Source: Pontederia crassipes (Eukaryota; Streptophyta; Magnoliopsida; Commelinales; Pontederiaceae). Taken from it: a DNA stretch of 64,000 bases. Below the pieces are notes generated by a model. It did no database searches. It was not told the origin of the DNA and worked only from the letters and a program-made list of their open reading frames with translations. The position numbers were made by a program, and so were the translations under genes. The DNA is taken from contig CM060196.1 in NCBI GenBank assembly GCA_030549335.1, positions 72,624,139 through 72,688,138 on the forward strand. Reading direction: 5' to 3'. Shown in pieces: positions 33,925-46,388 of this stretch (position 1 is its first letter; each line of letters opens with the position of its first letter).

Positions 33925-34096
33925 GCACAGTTGAAGTACAAAGAAAACTTGAAGTTGTGGACATAGAGGAAGCAAAAGCTTACACCCCAAAGGTGGAAGA
34001 AATGGAAGTACCTCAAAGAGAAGAGAATCAAATCATCCCAAGAAATTGGAGACATGCCTCATCACACCCACTTGATCAAATTATAGGTAATGAAGG

Positions 34097-36702
34097 TGAT
34101 CACTAGCTGATCACTATAGTTTTTTTATCCCATTTTAGATGCAATTCATCCATATCGAGCACCTAAATTGCCCAACTTTTGACCAATTATGTTTGGAATG
34201 CATGGATTATGATAACTAGTTGATCTTCCTCATTTTATACTTAATTCCATGTGCATAGAGGTTCGAAATGCTAAAATCCATAAATATTTCAATTCTATGC
34301 TAAGTTATCATTTTTAGGACAAGTTATCACTCTAATATGTCAAGTTATCATTATTTTGAGTGAACTAATTTTTAATAATTTTCTTGCCCTAAATCTATTA
34401 CTATCATGAATGAATCATATTTGGATGGTCATATCTCAACTTGTGCAAAATTATAAATCCATTTGAACAAGTTATCATTTTTCCAATGCCAAATTATCGT
34501 TAAAGGGCAAAACTGTTATTTCGACATGCAAAGCTGTCAATTCTGCACAAAGGCATTAAGCAATCACTAAAATATTGTCTTAACTCATTGCTGTTCAAAT
34601 TTGATCACATTGGGATAACCACAACTAAAGTTATGACAAGTTATCATTTTTAAGGCAATTAAGTTATCGTTTTGGCACCCAAGTTATCATTCATATGAAA
34701 TCTTATCCATATTTGATTTCTGACCTCATTCACTTGCCATCCTACTCCCTTTTATGCCTTCAATGTTCTGAACCATCCATATTTGATCATTTTCTAAGAT
34801 TTATACCAAGTTATCATTCCGGGTTCTAAAACTTATCATTTTAATTACTGATTTCACATCTTCATAACACCAGATTTTATTTGATGTTTGAGCTGACCCT
34901 AGTGGCTTTCCTAATCCTTATTTGTTCATTTCCTATTTGAGAACTTTGATGCTTGGTGTTCTATCTCTTCTAGCAGGGAAAAGCAAGTTGCAAAAAGTTG
35001 AAAAAAGGTGGGGGGACTACCTACTTTTGCTATCCAAAAAGCTGTCTTCCGCAGCTGATTCCAGGTCCAAAGGACACTTGGCACAATCAAGGCATAAGAA
35101 ATTATCTGATGCTGATCTAAGGGTGATTAAAGGTTAGATATAAGCTGAAAATCCTAGGGGAGAGAAAGGGGGTCGGCCATTGCAAGATTAAGGAGAAGGC
35201 AAGAAAGGTTTTGGAGCTAGATTGAACTGGAAGGAGCTGAAGGAAAGAGATTGCTGCCAACAACCCTCAAGCCAGGATGAACTACATCTGTTCTTCACTC
35301 TATCTTGTATCTAATTTTGTAAATATGAGGAGCTAAATCCCATGCCTCTTAGGATAGGGTAGTAGTTTAGGTTAATTGTGGATGGACTAAGGACAATTCT
35401 GATTTTCTAAACTGATATCAATTCTGTTTGCTGAAATTTGTATTGATATGAACCTGATTCTTGTCATTATAGGTCCTATTTATTTTTACAACTGAGAAGT
35501 TGTCATTTGATCTAATCTTTATTCAGAAATGAATTAAGAACCAATGCCAAGTTTTCTGGATTCCATCTTGATTACAAATCTGATTTCCTGAATTTGATTT
35601 TTCCTGAATTTTGATTTCTGAATTGCCCAAATATGTTTTCATCATTATGGAGCCCTAATTGATTTATAACTGAGAGGTTACTTATGGTTTCCTTCTTGTT
35701 CAGAAATGAATCAAGAAATAATGGTGTTTGTAAAGTTTTAACCCCTGAATTGTTGCGACTTTTCATTACTGATTTGCAAATCTGATTTTCAAATCTATTT
35801 CCTAATTTTGTGAAATTTGCCATGTCATTGTTAAACCTCTACTTTAACCTACCACTGAGAGGTGGTCTTGTGGCTTCCTTGCTGTTCAGAGATGAACCAA
35901 GGAGCAATTGCATGTGCTGAATTCCCTCATATGAATTAAGTGCTGATTTCTATCCAATCCATTAATGAAAATGTGGATTTCATTTGAATTTGCAGCTGAG
36001 AGGCTGATTTTAAATCCTCTTGTAGTTTAGAGATAAACCAATGAGCATTTGGATGGATATTGGATTGATTTCATCCATGTTTAGTTGATTGAAGCATTCC
36101 TTTCATTTTCAAAGTGCAATCTAGAAGTTATCATTCAGAATTTTATTGAATTGCCAAAAAATCAGCAAAGCGACTTGGATTGAATATAATGATAACTTGA
36201 TTTTCAGTGGTGATCCTTTCTAATTCAACTTGGCTAACAATTATATGACAATATATTGTTTAGTTCTGGTTTAATTGAGCTGTGAAAATAGCCATATTGA
36301 AGGTTGAATCAGATTTGACTAAAAAGTGATAACTTGTCCATTTTCATCCATAATTAAATTAGATGAACCCCAATTCCTAGGAGGACCTTCCTCATTCATA
36401 GATAAACCCTTTTAGCCTCTAGATTAGCATTTACAACTCAGTTTAGTTAACTTTTCAAAAACCTCAAAACAGTTATCATTTAACCTTCCTGAAAAATCTG
36501 TTTTCGTTTCCATTTAAAATTCTATTTTTGCCACTTTAACTTTAATTAGTCTAAATTATTTTTAGGTACTCTAGGACTTCAGATCACTGTGGATACGACA
36601 TTTAGGGTTGCTACAATTGTCCTGTGCACTGCAGTAGAGAGTGAGTTAGGGAGTTGAAACAAAAATTGAAAAAATTGACTTTTGACCCAAAAATCAGCAA
36701 AT
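34097..36702 (+). repeat. 5' LTR of G1 (near-complete)
   Basis: It aligns along its length with 57231-59836. It contains about ten AAGTTATCATT-type words between 34305 and 34840. The last ~33 bp present in the 3' copy are absent, and G2 LTR sequence follows directly. Confidence 0.9.
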
Positions 36703-37279
36703 TTCCTTTGAATCTCTACCAAAACGAAATTCTTTTATCTTTACGCCCTTTGAATCTCGGCCAAAATGAAATTCTTTTATCTTTACGCCCTATGGATCTC
36801 GGCCAAAACCAAGATTTCCTTGCCATTACCCCCTCCAAATCTCGGCCAAAATGAAAAGTCTTCATGCCATTACGTCCAAAAAGATAAAATCTTTTTATCT
36901 TTACCCCTTCATATCTCGGCCAAACACAAAGAAGAGTCCTTCATTATTACACCCAAAATGATAAGTCATTTCTTATCTTTACCCCCTCCAAATCTCGGCC
37001 AAAACAATAATCCTTTATCCTAATCACGGCCGAAATGATAAATTCTTCGAAATTTTGGCCGATACGGCACAATCCATCTAAATCTCGATTTTTCCTACAA
37101 AATAATTATCAAAATTTAGTTAATCCATCCACAATTAAAATATTCAGAGAATTAATAATTAAAATTGATAAATCCGGAATTATGATTAAAAGTGACTTAA
37201 AATGATGCATGCCATGATCAGATTACAGAAAAATTACTTAAAATAATAATCTAAAATATATTGTATTTTGCATGCATCA
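36703..37279 (-). repeat. 3' LTR of G2, partial
   Basis: It matches about 47535-48111, ending at GCATGCATCA. It includes ~42-bp tandem units (TTTACGCCCTTTGAATCTCG) at about 36709-36815. Confidence 0.85.
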
Positions 37280-37316
37280 AACTCCCCCAAGCTTAAAGTC
37301 TTGTTTGTCCTCAAGC
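37280..37316 (-). other. Polypurine tract of G2
   Basis: The minus strand reads GAGGACAAACAAG ... TTAAGCTTGGGGGAGTT, ending at the LTR TGATGCATG border. It shares the GGACA...AAGCTTGGGGGAG layout with the inner block at 38401-38440. Confidence 0.8.
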
Positions 37317-37639
37317 AAAAATTCAAGGCAAGGCTCAAGAAAGTTCCATCATAGCCGCCACATTGTCAACTGATTAATTTTCTCACACAATTCTTCTGCA
37401 CACCTGTTACTCAGTATCTCACCATTTTCCATGCACTTAGCTTCATAGAGCTTCTGAATGCTATACAAATTTAAACAATCTCAAATTCAGCCTTGTAGAA
37501 AAATAAATTATCTGTCAAATAATAGCATTAATATTGAACACTTAAGTACTAATTGAGCTTAAAACTTTTTCTTTTTCTTTTTCTTTTCATTTTTATTTTC
37601 AATCATTTTAAAAGTTCTAATCTTCAAGCAGGATTGCAC

Positions 37640-37915
37640 AAGGAAGTCCATGTAGCGGGCTTTAGACTGATGACTCCCAGACCAGATGACCTTAGGGCAC
37701 CAGGTGATAAAGCACCCCTCGAGTTTACCTACCCGAACAACCAAGGTTCTGAATAAAGAGTTCGAACTTAGCCATAATTCAGTACTCATGTGCTTCTCCA
37801 TATTCCACAAGATGGTCCATGTAGCAGATTTTCGATCGACGGATCCCAGAGCAGTTGCCCTTAGGCCGTCAGGCATGAATCCCTACGGATCTAATTACCC
37901 GAACACACCTTAGTT
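37640..37915 (-). repeat. Conserved Athila 3' noncoding box, two copies (G2)
   Basis: Copies are at about 37645-37755 and 37820-37915. Plus-strand words GATCGACGGATCCCAGAGC, GTTGCCCTTAGG and CCCTACGGATCTAATTACCC are shared with E1 and, as reverse complement, with G3. Order relative to the inner polypurine block and LTR is the same in all three. Confidence 0.65.
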
Positions 37916-38400
37916 CCGGATAACACTTTTGTACCTACACATAACTTTATTCAACTTTTTTTTTATTTGTTTGTTGAGGTTTAACTAACCCTTCTTTATT
38001 TTATAACCTCAAAAAGTACTTGATATGGTCAATAAGAAGGCTACTACTATCAAGGCTTAAAATAAATAAAAAGGCATGAATATGATTTTGTCGTCTAGTC
38101 ATTCATAATTCTACTTAGCATAGGCACACAGTCCATAAGTCTGATACTAAAATAGCAAGTGATAAGAAAGAAAAACATTTAAATTTCATCAGTTAACGAC
38201 GTGTCTTTGAACTTTTACTAAAAGATAATTAAAATAATAAGTCGAAAGTTAGTAAGATGGTAGCAAAAATAAATGCATGCAATGGTATTTTTCGAAAAAT
38301 TTTCAATTTTTTTCACTTTTTTTTGTTTTTGATTTTTTAACAAATAGATGCAAACGTAAGCAAATAAAAAGAAAGAAACATGCAATGCATGAAATGCAAA

Positions 38401-38440
38401 CTCCCCCAAGCTTGAACTAGACACTGTCCTTAGTGTTAGG
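38401..38440 (-). other. Inner polypurine block of G2
   Basis: The minus strand reads AACACTAAGGACAGTG then AGTTCAAGCTTGGGGGAG, about 1.1 kb inside the true polypurine tract. Confidence 0.65.
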
Positions 38441-38489
38441 CCAACAAGGGAAAGAGTAAAGATAATATGGAAAAGCTAAAGAAATGAAA

Positions 38490-39070
38490 ATAAAGAAAAG
38501 GGAAAAGATACAACCGGATTTATTTTCGGTGGAGAGATGCTCGGCAGATAATTCTTGTGGTGTCAGTGTTATGAACTTCATGGCCGCAAATGGTGTCGGT
38601 GAGAGGAGATCTCGGCCGATAATTGATGGATCTCGGCCGATAATGGAGAGTCTCGGCCGTAAAAGCTTGGCCGCAAAATTTTGTTGATGAAGATCTCAGC
38701 CATGCAATCTCGGCCGTAAGAGCTGGTTGATGAAGAACCTCGGCCGTAGTTGATGAAGAACTTCGGCTGTAAGGAATGGGTGGTACGCTAGTGTTCGACG
38801 CTCGTCCGGGCGTAAGGAGTCAGCTCCGGTGGAAGCTCGGCCGTAAGGGCTTTTGGGCGAGAAGCGTTGAAACTTTGGCCGTAAGGAAGAAGGCTCGGCC
38901 GTAACGAAGAAAGGGCGTAAGGGAGCAGCGGTGCGCGGTGTTGAGGCTTGGCCGTAACGAAGAAAGGGCGTAACGGCGGTGATTGATCTACAACATACGA
39001 GAAGGCTAAGAATTTATGGATGAAACTTCGGGCGTAAACTTACCTGTTCCCACGTGATGGCGCAGTGAAG
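38490..39070 (-). promoter_or_regulatory. CGGCCGTAA word array downstream of G2 pol
   Basis: About 15 words of the type CTCGGCCGTAA, CTCGGCCGATAA and GGGCGTAAGG lie within 580 bp. The same words fill the G2 leader (44950-46200) and, as TCTCGGCCAAAA, its LTR. It occupies the place where an env-like ORF would begin in relatives. Confidence 0.5.
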
Positions 39071-39508
39071 GGTCATGTCGTAAGAGCTTGGCCGATTTTC
39101 AAGGTGATTCATCTGTTTCGCCTTGTCATGTCCGAGGTCAGGTGGCAGCCGGTGTGGTCGTGTCGGTGTCGGATTGTGGCCGGAGTTGTCGTGTCGATGT
39201 CGGAGCTCTGGCCCACTAAATAATAGCATGTCCTCGCGCATACAATAGTATAGATGACTCCATAATAAAATGCCTAATTAATCCTATCTAACTCAAATAT
39301 TAATTAACAACTAATTAGACTAATCTGAAAAAATAAATAAAATAAAAGGGTAGAGATATAGTTTTGATTTATAGTCTTCAGCTTGACTTTGTCAATTCGA
39401 GATTTAGATGGTAAACAGATTAATCATAGATAAATTTTGATAATATGTGTTATCATGATAGAGTTTAAGTCTATGTCCATTAACTTTAAATTTTTGCTTA
39501 TGATCCAA

Positions 39509-40234
39509 TTATTCAATTTCAAATGCTCCATAAGGTGAACAATTGATTATGATATAAGGGCCAGTCCACCTTGATTTGAGTTTCTCAGGAAATAATTTGA
39601 GTTTACTATTGTAAAGAAGCACTCGTTGACCAGGTAAAAATTCTTTATGTTTAATATGCAGGTCATGTAATTTTTTAGTACGTTCTTTATATAGTTTGCT
39701 GTTCTCATATGCATGATATCTAAATTCATCAAGCTCATTTAATTGTAATAATCTTTCTGATTGTGATGATTTTAGATCCAGATTTAAAAATTTCGTTGCC
39801 CAATAAGCTTTATGTTCTAATTCCACAGGAAGGTGATATGATTTTCCAAAAACTAATCTATTAGGAGAGGTACCTATAGGTGTCTTAAAAGCGGTTCTAT
39901 ATGCCCAAAGTGCATCGTCTAGTTTCAAGGACCAATCTTTCCTAGATGAGTTCACAGTTTTCTCTAGAATTCTTTTAATTTCTCTATTTGAAATTTCCAC
40001 TTGTCCACAAGATTGGGCATGATATGGGGTACTTAGAAAGTGTTTGACTCCAAATCGGTTAAGAAGAATTGACATTATTTTATTACAGAAATGTGTTGCA
40101 TTGTCACTTATGATAGTCCTAGGTGTTCCAAATCGAGTAAAAATATTTTTTCTTAGAAAGTTGGCAACTACCTTGGCCTCATTTGTTAGTGTGGCTACAG
40201 CTTCTACGCATTTGGAAACATAATCAACCGCCAC
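39509..40234 (-). pseudogene. Integrase remains of G2
   Basis: The 241-codon stretch has [22 protein letters not shown] and the [16 protein letters not shown] region, i.e. most of the D,D,E core, then the C-terminal Athila integrase with [14 protein letters not shown], a gypsy KERTKKLHD region and an SH3-like end ([12 protein letters not shown]). Upstream coding continues from the zinc-binding HHCC segment in 40234-42051. Confidence 0.85.
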
Positions 40235-42051
40235 TAAGATGTATTGATTGTTAAAGGATTTAGGGATTTAGGGAATGGTCCCATAAAGTCAATGCCCCAA
40301 ACATAAAAAATATCACACTGTAAAATATTTGTGAGAGGCATTTCATCTCGACGAGAAATATTACTTGTCCTTTGGCATTTGTCACAATACTTACAGTAGT
40401 TTCTTGCATCTCTGTAAATGGTTGGCCAATATAGTCCACATTCAAGTACCTTAGCCGCTGTTCGATTGGGTCCAAAGTGACCTCCAGCTTGTCCATCGTG
40501 ACAATGACTTAGGATATTATCAATCTCATCTTCGTGAACACATCTTCGAACTACTTGATCTGCACATAATCGAAAAAGGTAAGGATCTTCCCAGTGATAA
40601 TTCTTGACATCAGATAAGAATTTCTTTTTTTGATGAGTGGTCATGCCCTTTGGAATGTAATGTCCTGCAAGGTAATTAGCAAAATCAGCGAACCAGGGTG
40701 TAGTGTCTGAAATTTGAAAAATTGTAGAGATAGAAAAAAATTTCTCGTCTGGGAGTTCTTCAAGTATGTCTGTGACTTCTCTTGGAGATAACTCCAAACG
40801 AGATAGGTGATCAGCTAATAAGTTCTCAGTCCCTTTTTTATCTTTTACTTCCACATCGAACTCTTGCAAAAGTAGTATCCATCGGATTAGTCTAGGTTTG
40901 GCATCTTGTTTGCTCATCAAGTGCTTGATGGCTGCATGATCTGTATATACAATAATTTTTGAACAAATTAGATATGATCTAAACTTGTCAAAAGCAAAAA
41001 TAATAGCAAGAAACTCCTTCTCTGTTGTTGCATAATTTAGTTGGGCAGCATTCAATGTTCGGCTTGCATAATATATGACGTGAAATGTTTTATCCTTTCT
41101 TTGCCCTAACACAGCTCCTACAGCACCATCACTCGCATCACACATCAGCTCTAATGGTAGAGACCAGTCTGGTGCAATAACAACAGGTGCAGAAATTAGC
41201 ATTTCCTTTAATAAATTAAAGGCAGCAAGACAATCTGAATTAAAATCAAAATTTGTGTCCTTAGCAAGAAGATTAGTTAAGGGTTTAGCCATTTTTGAAA
41301 AATCTTTGATAAAACGGCAATAAAATCCTACGTGCCCAAGGAAGCTTCGAATGCCCTTCACATTGGTTGGAGGGGGCAGATTTGCAATAACATCTATCTT
41401 GACCTTATCCACTTCAATTCCAATTGCTGAGATTTTGTGGCCAAGCACTATACCCTCCTTAACCATGAAGTGACATTTTTCCCAGTTAAGGACCAAATTC
41501 GTTTCTTCACATCGCTGCAAAACTAGAGATAAGTTATCCAAACAATTATTAAAAGAGCTTCCAAATAGTGTAAAATCATCCATGAAAATTTCGAGTATCT
41601 TCTCATTCATGTCTGCAAAGATTGACATCATGCATCTCTGAAATGTTGCTGGAGCATTACATATACCAAATGGCTTCCTTCTATAGGCAAATGTTCCATA
41701 TGGACATGTGAACGTTGTCTTTTCTTGATCCTCCGGTGCGACTGCTATTTGATTGTATCCAGAATAACCATATAGAAAACAATAATAGCGATGACCTGCA
41801 ACACGCTCCAACATTTGGTCAATAAAAAGTAACGGAAAATGATCTTTGCAGGTAGAATCATTAAGCTTCCTATAGTCTATACAGACTCTCCAACCTGTAA
41901 CTGTTCTTTGAGGCACTAATTCATTATTTTTGTTACTTATCACAGAGATTCCTCCTTTCTTAGGAACTACCTGCACAGGACTTATCCATGAACTATCAGA
42001 AATGGCATATATAATACCTGCATCAAGGAGTTTGATGACCTCCTTTTTCAC
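40234..42051 (-). pseudogene. Reverse transcriptase / RNase H / integrase N-terminus of G2
   Basis: This is the longest coding stretch in the window (605 codons). Residues 1-190 are RT, with [22 protein letters not shown], the [12 protein letters not shown] region and the FMDDF catalytic motif near residue 157. RNase H follows ([15 protein letters not shown] to [10 protein letters not shown], about 305-400), then [13 protein letters not shown], then the HHCC zinc segment of integrase ([12 protein letters not shown] ... CKYCDKCQR, about 510-560). The domain order RT-RNase H-integrase is Ty3/gypsy, and the wording is Athila-type. Confidence 0.9.
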
Positions 42052-42087
42052 TACTTCTCTTAAAGTTGGGTTGAGCCTTCGTTGATA

Positions 42088-42597
42088 CTAAGCAACTGAT
42101 TTGGCATTTTTCTCCATCAAAATTTTATGCATGCAAATAGTAGGCGATATTCCCTTGATATCTGAGATCGACCAGGCAATTGCTCTTTTGTGTTGCCTCA
42201 ATACTTCTAAAAGTTGGTTTTCCATATCACCTATCAAATCAGCAGATGTGATAATTGGGTAAGTGTCATTTTCAAGAAAAGCATATCTTAAATGAGATGG
42301 AAGTTCTTTAAGTTCAAATTTTGGGGAATAATCTAGTTTATCATTTTTCGCCTCGAGTGTCTCTATTGTTATTGGCGCATTATCATCTTCCACAATTTCT
42401 CTAGATTCCTCTACCATTTCCAAAGCTTCCTTAGCATATGGATCTGAGATAAAATCTGCAACAATATCATCAAAAACATCAATCTTGTCATTTTCTAAAG
42501 AATCAATGGCATAACAAGATGAGTAATCAAAAGGTTGTTTGAGAGAATTTTTTATATTGAAAGTGATGTCTTCATTGTTGACGCGAAGTTTGAGCAT
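42088..42597 (-). pseudogene. Pol linker region of G2 (protease to RT)
   Basis: The 169-codon stretch with ELKELPSHLRYAFLE and WSISDIKGISPTICMHKI is the conserved segment just ahead of RT in Athila-like pol. Similar words occur at 52783-52990 in G1. Confidence 0.8.
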
Positions 42598-42632
42598 CCC
42601 TTGTTGAACATCTATGAGTGTGTTTGCTGTTG

Positions 42633-43832
42633 CTAGGAATGGTCTCCCGAGGATGATGGGGTTTTTTCATCTGCCTTCATATCCAGAACAATAAAATCTG
42701 CAGGAAAAACAAATTTATCAACTTTTAACAAGACATCTCTTAATATTCCTCGGGGTCTCTTGTATGAAGAATCTGCGAATTGAAGAGTCATGCTTGTTTC
42801 TTCAAGTTCTCCATAACCTAGCTGCACAAATATAGAATATGACATTAAACTAATACTAGCACCAAGATCACATAAAGCTTGTGCACAAAAGAATTTTCCT
42901 ATAGTGCAAGGTATGGTGAAGGTTCCAGGATCTTTCATTTTTCTAGGTATATCTCGATCGTAAATGGCACTACACTCTGATGTCAACATTACTCTCCCAG
43001 TGTTTTCAAACTTTCTTCTTGAAGGTAATATAACCTTCATGAATTTAGCATAGCTCAGCATTATCTGTAAAGCTTCATGAAAAGGAATGTTAATAGATAA
43101 TTGCTTCAGAATATCAAGAAAGCGAGAAAATTGCTTATCTAGTTGTTCTTTGCGAAATTTCTGTGGATAGGGCAGATCTCCCATGTTATTGGTATTTCTT
43201 GAATTGTCAGTTTCTTTTTTCTTTAGATTAATATCCTCAGTGGCCTGATCTTGTGCCTTTGATGCTTCAACTTCTTCATTATGATTGATTGCTTTTGGCG
43301 GGGGATTTGATATCACATTTCTCAACTGTTTCCCACTTCTAAGAGTCACAGCTTTGGTCTCTTCTTTAGGATTTTTCTCTGTATTACTTGGAAGAGCCCC
43401 GGGTGCACGTCCTGCCATCATATTAGCCATCTGCCCTATTTGCATTTCTAAATTCCTAATTGTGGCATCTTGATTGTTTGCCCTTGTTTCCATTGTCCTT
43501 TGCATGGTTTGCATAGTGTCAATAACTCTTGCCATCATCTCTTCCATGGGATTAGTTGATTGTTGAGAAGGAGCTTCATGTTGCCTTCTCAAAAGTGTAT
43601 AGTTCTGTGGATGAGTTTGTGCTTGATTCTGGAGTTTCTCAACAACTTGCCCTTGATTTGTCTTGTATGGAAACTTCTGATTGTTCCTCCAACCATAGTC
43701 ATTGTTCCTGAAAAATGGATTGGAGACAAAGTTAGCATTTTCAATATGATCAAGATTAGAAATGTTACCTTGAGAGAAATAATTGCTCGCATGTCCTCCT
43801 CCACAGTTGTTGCACACATTTAATGACATCAT
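42633..43832 (-). pseudogene. Gag C-terminus and aspartic protease of G2
   Basis: The 399-codon stretch begins with a knuckle-like CNNCGGGHAS, then a Gln/Asn-rich part, a helical MARVIDTMQTMQRTMETRA segment, the Athila gag hallmark AVTLRSGKQL, and a protease core with ALCDLGASISLM (active-site D-[LS]-G) and DFIVLDM. The order fits a gag-pro fusion. Confidence 0.85.
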
Positions 43833-43862
43833 CTGCTCAAATTTTTGATTGAGTGACTCCAG

Positions 43863-44683
43863 TTAAGTTACTACTTCAGAAGAATTTCTACTTTCTGTGG
43901 CATGCACATCATGAGTTCGGCGAGATGGTCTCCTTTCTTGGCTTGACTTGAGGGCTACAACTTCAATAATATCCTGTATCTCACTAGGGCGTTTAGATCC
44001 TAGTACTGTCCCTCCTGCCGATTGGTCGAGCTTATCTTGATCTGCATCTCGCAATTCGTGGTAAAAATCTTCCATCACTTGCCACTTTGGAATTCTATTG
44101 CCAGGAACTCTGGCCAGCAGTTCCTTATATCGTTCCCAGGCTTCATATAATGTCTCGTTATCGTCTTGAACAAATGCCCTCAGCTCCCTTCGATATTTGC
44201 CTGCTTTTTGTGGTGGGCAATATTTTTCAACAAATTTTTCTACCAGCTCCAACCATGAATGAATCGATCCTGCAGACAAAGTTTTAAACCAAGTGGAAGC
44301 TTTGTCACGTAAAGATTGTGGAAATAATAAAAGACGAATAACTTCAGTAGAAACATTATTATTTCTAAAGGTGCTCAGAGTAGCAAGAAATTTGTCAAGG
44401 TGATCGTGAGGGTCTTCATGAAATCCTCCTCCAAATTGGGATGCTTGTATCATCCTCACGATTGCAGGATTTATCTCAAAATTATTTGCGTTAATATCAG
44501 GCAGCACGATGCTCTGGCCGAGACATATTCCCTCATAGAGAGTTCCTCTTTATTTTCCCATCGATTATTTTGTGGCGGAACTAATTCATTTCGTTGCTCA
44601 TTGTTGCGTGCTTGTTCAACCATTCTTCTTATATCTCTTCTTAATCGGCGAGCAGTTCTTTCAATTTCAGGATCAAATTTCAA
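43863..44683 (-). pseudogene. Gag capsid region of G2
   Basis: Two overlapping ORFs: a basic N-terminus (MKFDPEIERTARRLRRDIRR) and a 214-codon capsid part with FGGGFHEDPHDHLDKFL, WLELVEKFVEKYCPP and ELRAFVQDDNETLYEAWERY, which are conserved in retrotransposon gag of Athila-like elements. Confidence 0.85.
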
Positions 44684-44949
44684 AATTGGATTTGAACTAC
44701 TAGTGTGCTATCTGGAACTATCAGACGAGTCCAGAATTAGTTGTGATTAAATCTTCAATAGTACCTGCAACAACTAATTTTTAGTAAAAAAAATAAAAAA
44801 TATATATATACAAAAATAAATAAAAAGAAATACAGATAATAGGTCACGAAGAAATAAGATTTAAATTGATAAAATTCTATCGGATTTATAAAATTGAAAA
44901 CTCATCATTAAAATTTATTTCCGAGAGAAATTTATCAAAAAATTAACTA

Positions 44950-46200
44950 AGGCCACCAAAATTCACAGAAAATTGTCGAATACGGCGAAAAAGTAAAATT
45001 CGAACACTCAGCTCAAAAGAAACAAATTTAAATGCCAGATATTAATATCTTTACTGAAAGAAGATTAAATAACCCGAGGCTTGTTCGGCCGTAAAAACAT
45101 TGAAACAGTGTCAAAAGGATTCAACGTGAAGGCGTAAACCAATTAAATTACGGCCGTAACAAACTAGTTAGTGTGGAATTTCGGCCGTAAGACAGAAAAC
45201 TAAACAGGGTGTTCGACCAAAATAAAAATCGAACGCAACGTCGACGATTTAATCCTTTACGGCCGAAGAAGAGTAAGATTCATATCGGCCGTAAATCGAT
45301 GAAAATTAAGTTGAACGTGATCCTTCACGGCCGAGAAAGAAAATCCATAAATAAACTTGAAAACATTTTATGGATTTTTTCACGATAGTTTAGAAAACTT
45401 GAAAGAAAACTTTTTACGACGGAGAAAGAAAACTTGAAATCAATAAATCATGGCGTAAAACAAAGTTGAAAACATTACGGTCGAGAAGTAGTTTAGAAAA
45501 TAATTGTTGGCAGTAAGAAAATCCAAAGCGTAAAAAGTATGTGCGGGAGATTTTTCGCTCGTAAAATCGTGCATTAATCGAATTCTTATTTAATTCAATG
45601 CACAAAGAAAGAAATCAATTCGATTATGTGGATAAAGTAAATCTCGACCGTAAATTTCAGATAAAGATTACTATTAAAGCCGAAGCGAGTCAGAAGATTA
45701 TCATTACGGTCAAAATGAAATCGACATGATTCAATTGGTCATAAAACAAAAAGCTATCCAGGTCTCGGTCGTAACAGCAATTGAAATACGAATCCAACTG
45801 TTAAGGTGACAAATAATCATTACGGCCGAAACTGAATTAAGTCGATTCTTTACGGCCGTAAAACAACGAAATCAAATCAAATAGAACAAACCACTTTGGC
45901 CAAAACGAAATCAAATCCATGTGAAAAGTTCAAACAATTAAAACGTTACGGCCGAGAATGAAGGTCGAAACTGATTCGAATAGGGCGTAAAAAAAATTTA
46001 AACCATGGATAAACCGGGCGAAACAAGGTCAAATCAATATCCATTACTCATGGCGTAAAACAACGCTCGGATAAAAACATTACGGCCAAACAGAATATTA
46101 GAACTCAAAATTGATATTGTAAGGCCGTAATCGGTAAAGCCGACAAAATAAATTTCGGTCGTAAAACCATAAGACGGCGACAGAATTTTAAGCCGAAAGT
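44950..46200 (-). repeat. CGGCCGTAA-rich leader of G2
   Basis: Between the primer-binding site and gag, some 25 or more words of the type TTACGGCCGA / CGGCCGTAAA / GGCGTAAAAC are dispersed through AT-rich, non-coding DNA at 20-70-bp intervals. Confidence 0.7.
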
Positions 46201-46364
46201 CAATAATTTAAAAAATTGTCGTGACCTTTATCTGCAAAAGAAAAAATGTCAGTTTATTCACAAAAAAATAATTAAAACAATTAATACATATTTACAAAGA
46301 ATTATTTACAATTTATTTACATCTCCTAATAATTCATAAAATCAGAAATTAATTAATAAAATAT

Positions 46365-46382
46365 TTCCCGGCAACGGCGCCA
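46365..46382 (-). other. Primer-binding site of G2
   Basis: The minus strand reads TGGCGCCGTTGCCGGGAA a few bases past the LTR border, the Athila-type site usually assigned to tRNA-Asp. Confidence 0.9.
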
Positions 46383-46388
46383 AAAACT

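Noticed and set aside
34922-35137. 71-codon ORF present twice (34922-35137 and 58056-58277) as a conserved gene
   Set aside because: Both copies are the same place in the two LTRs of G1; no known domain.
36703-37023. ORFs over the 42-bp units in the G2 LTR (also 47476-47858) as a repeat protein
   Set aside because: They translate LTR minisatellite DNA and are open on both strands.
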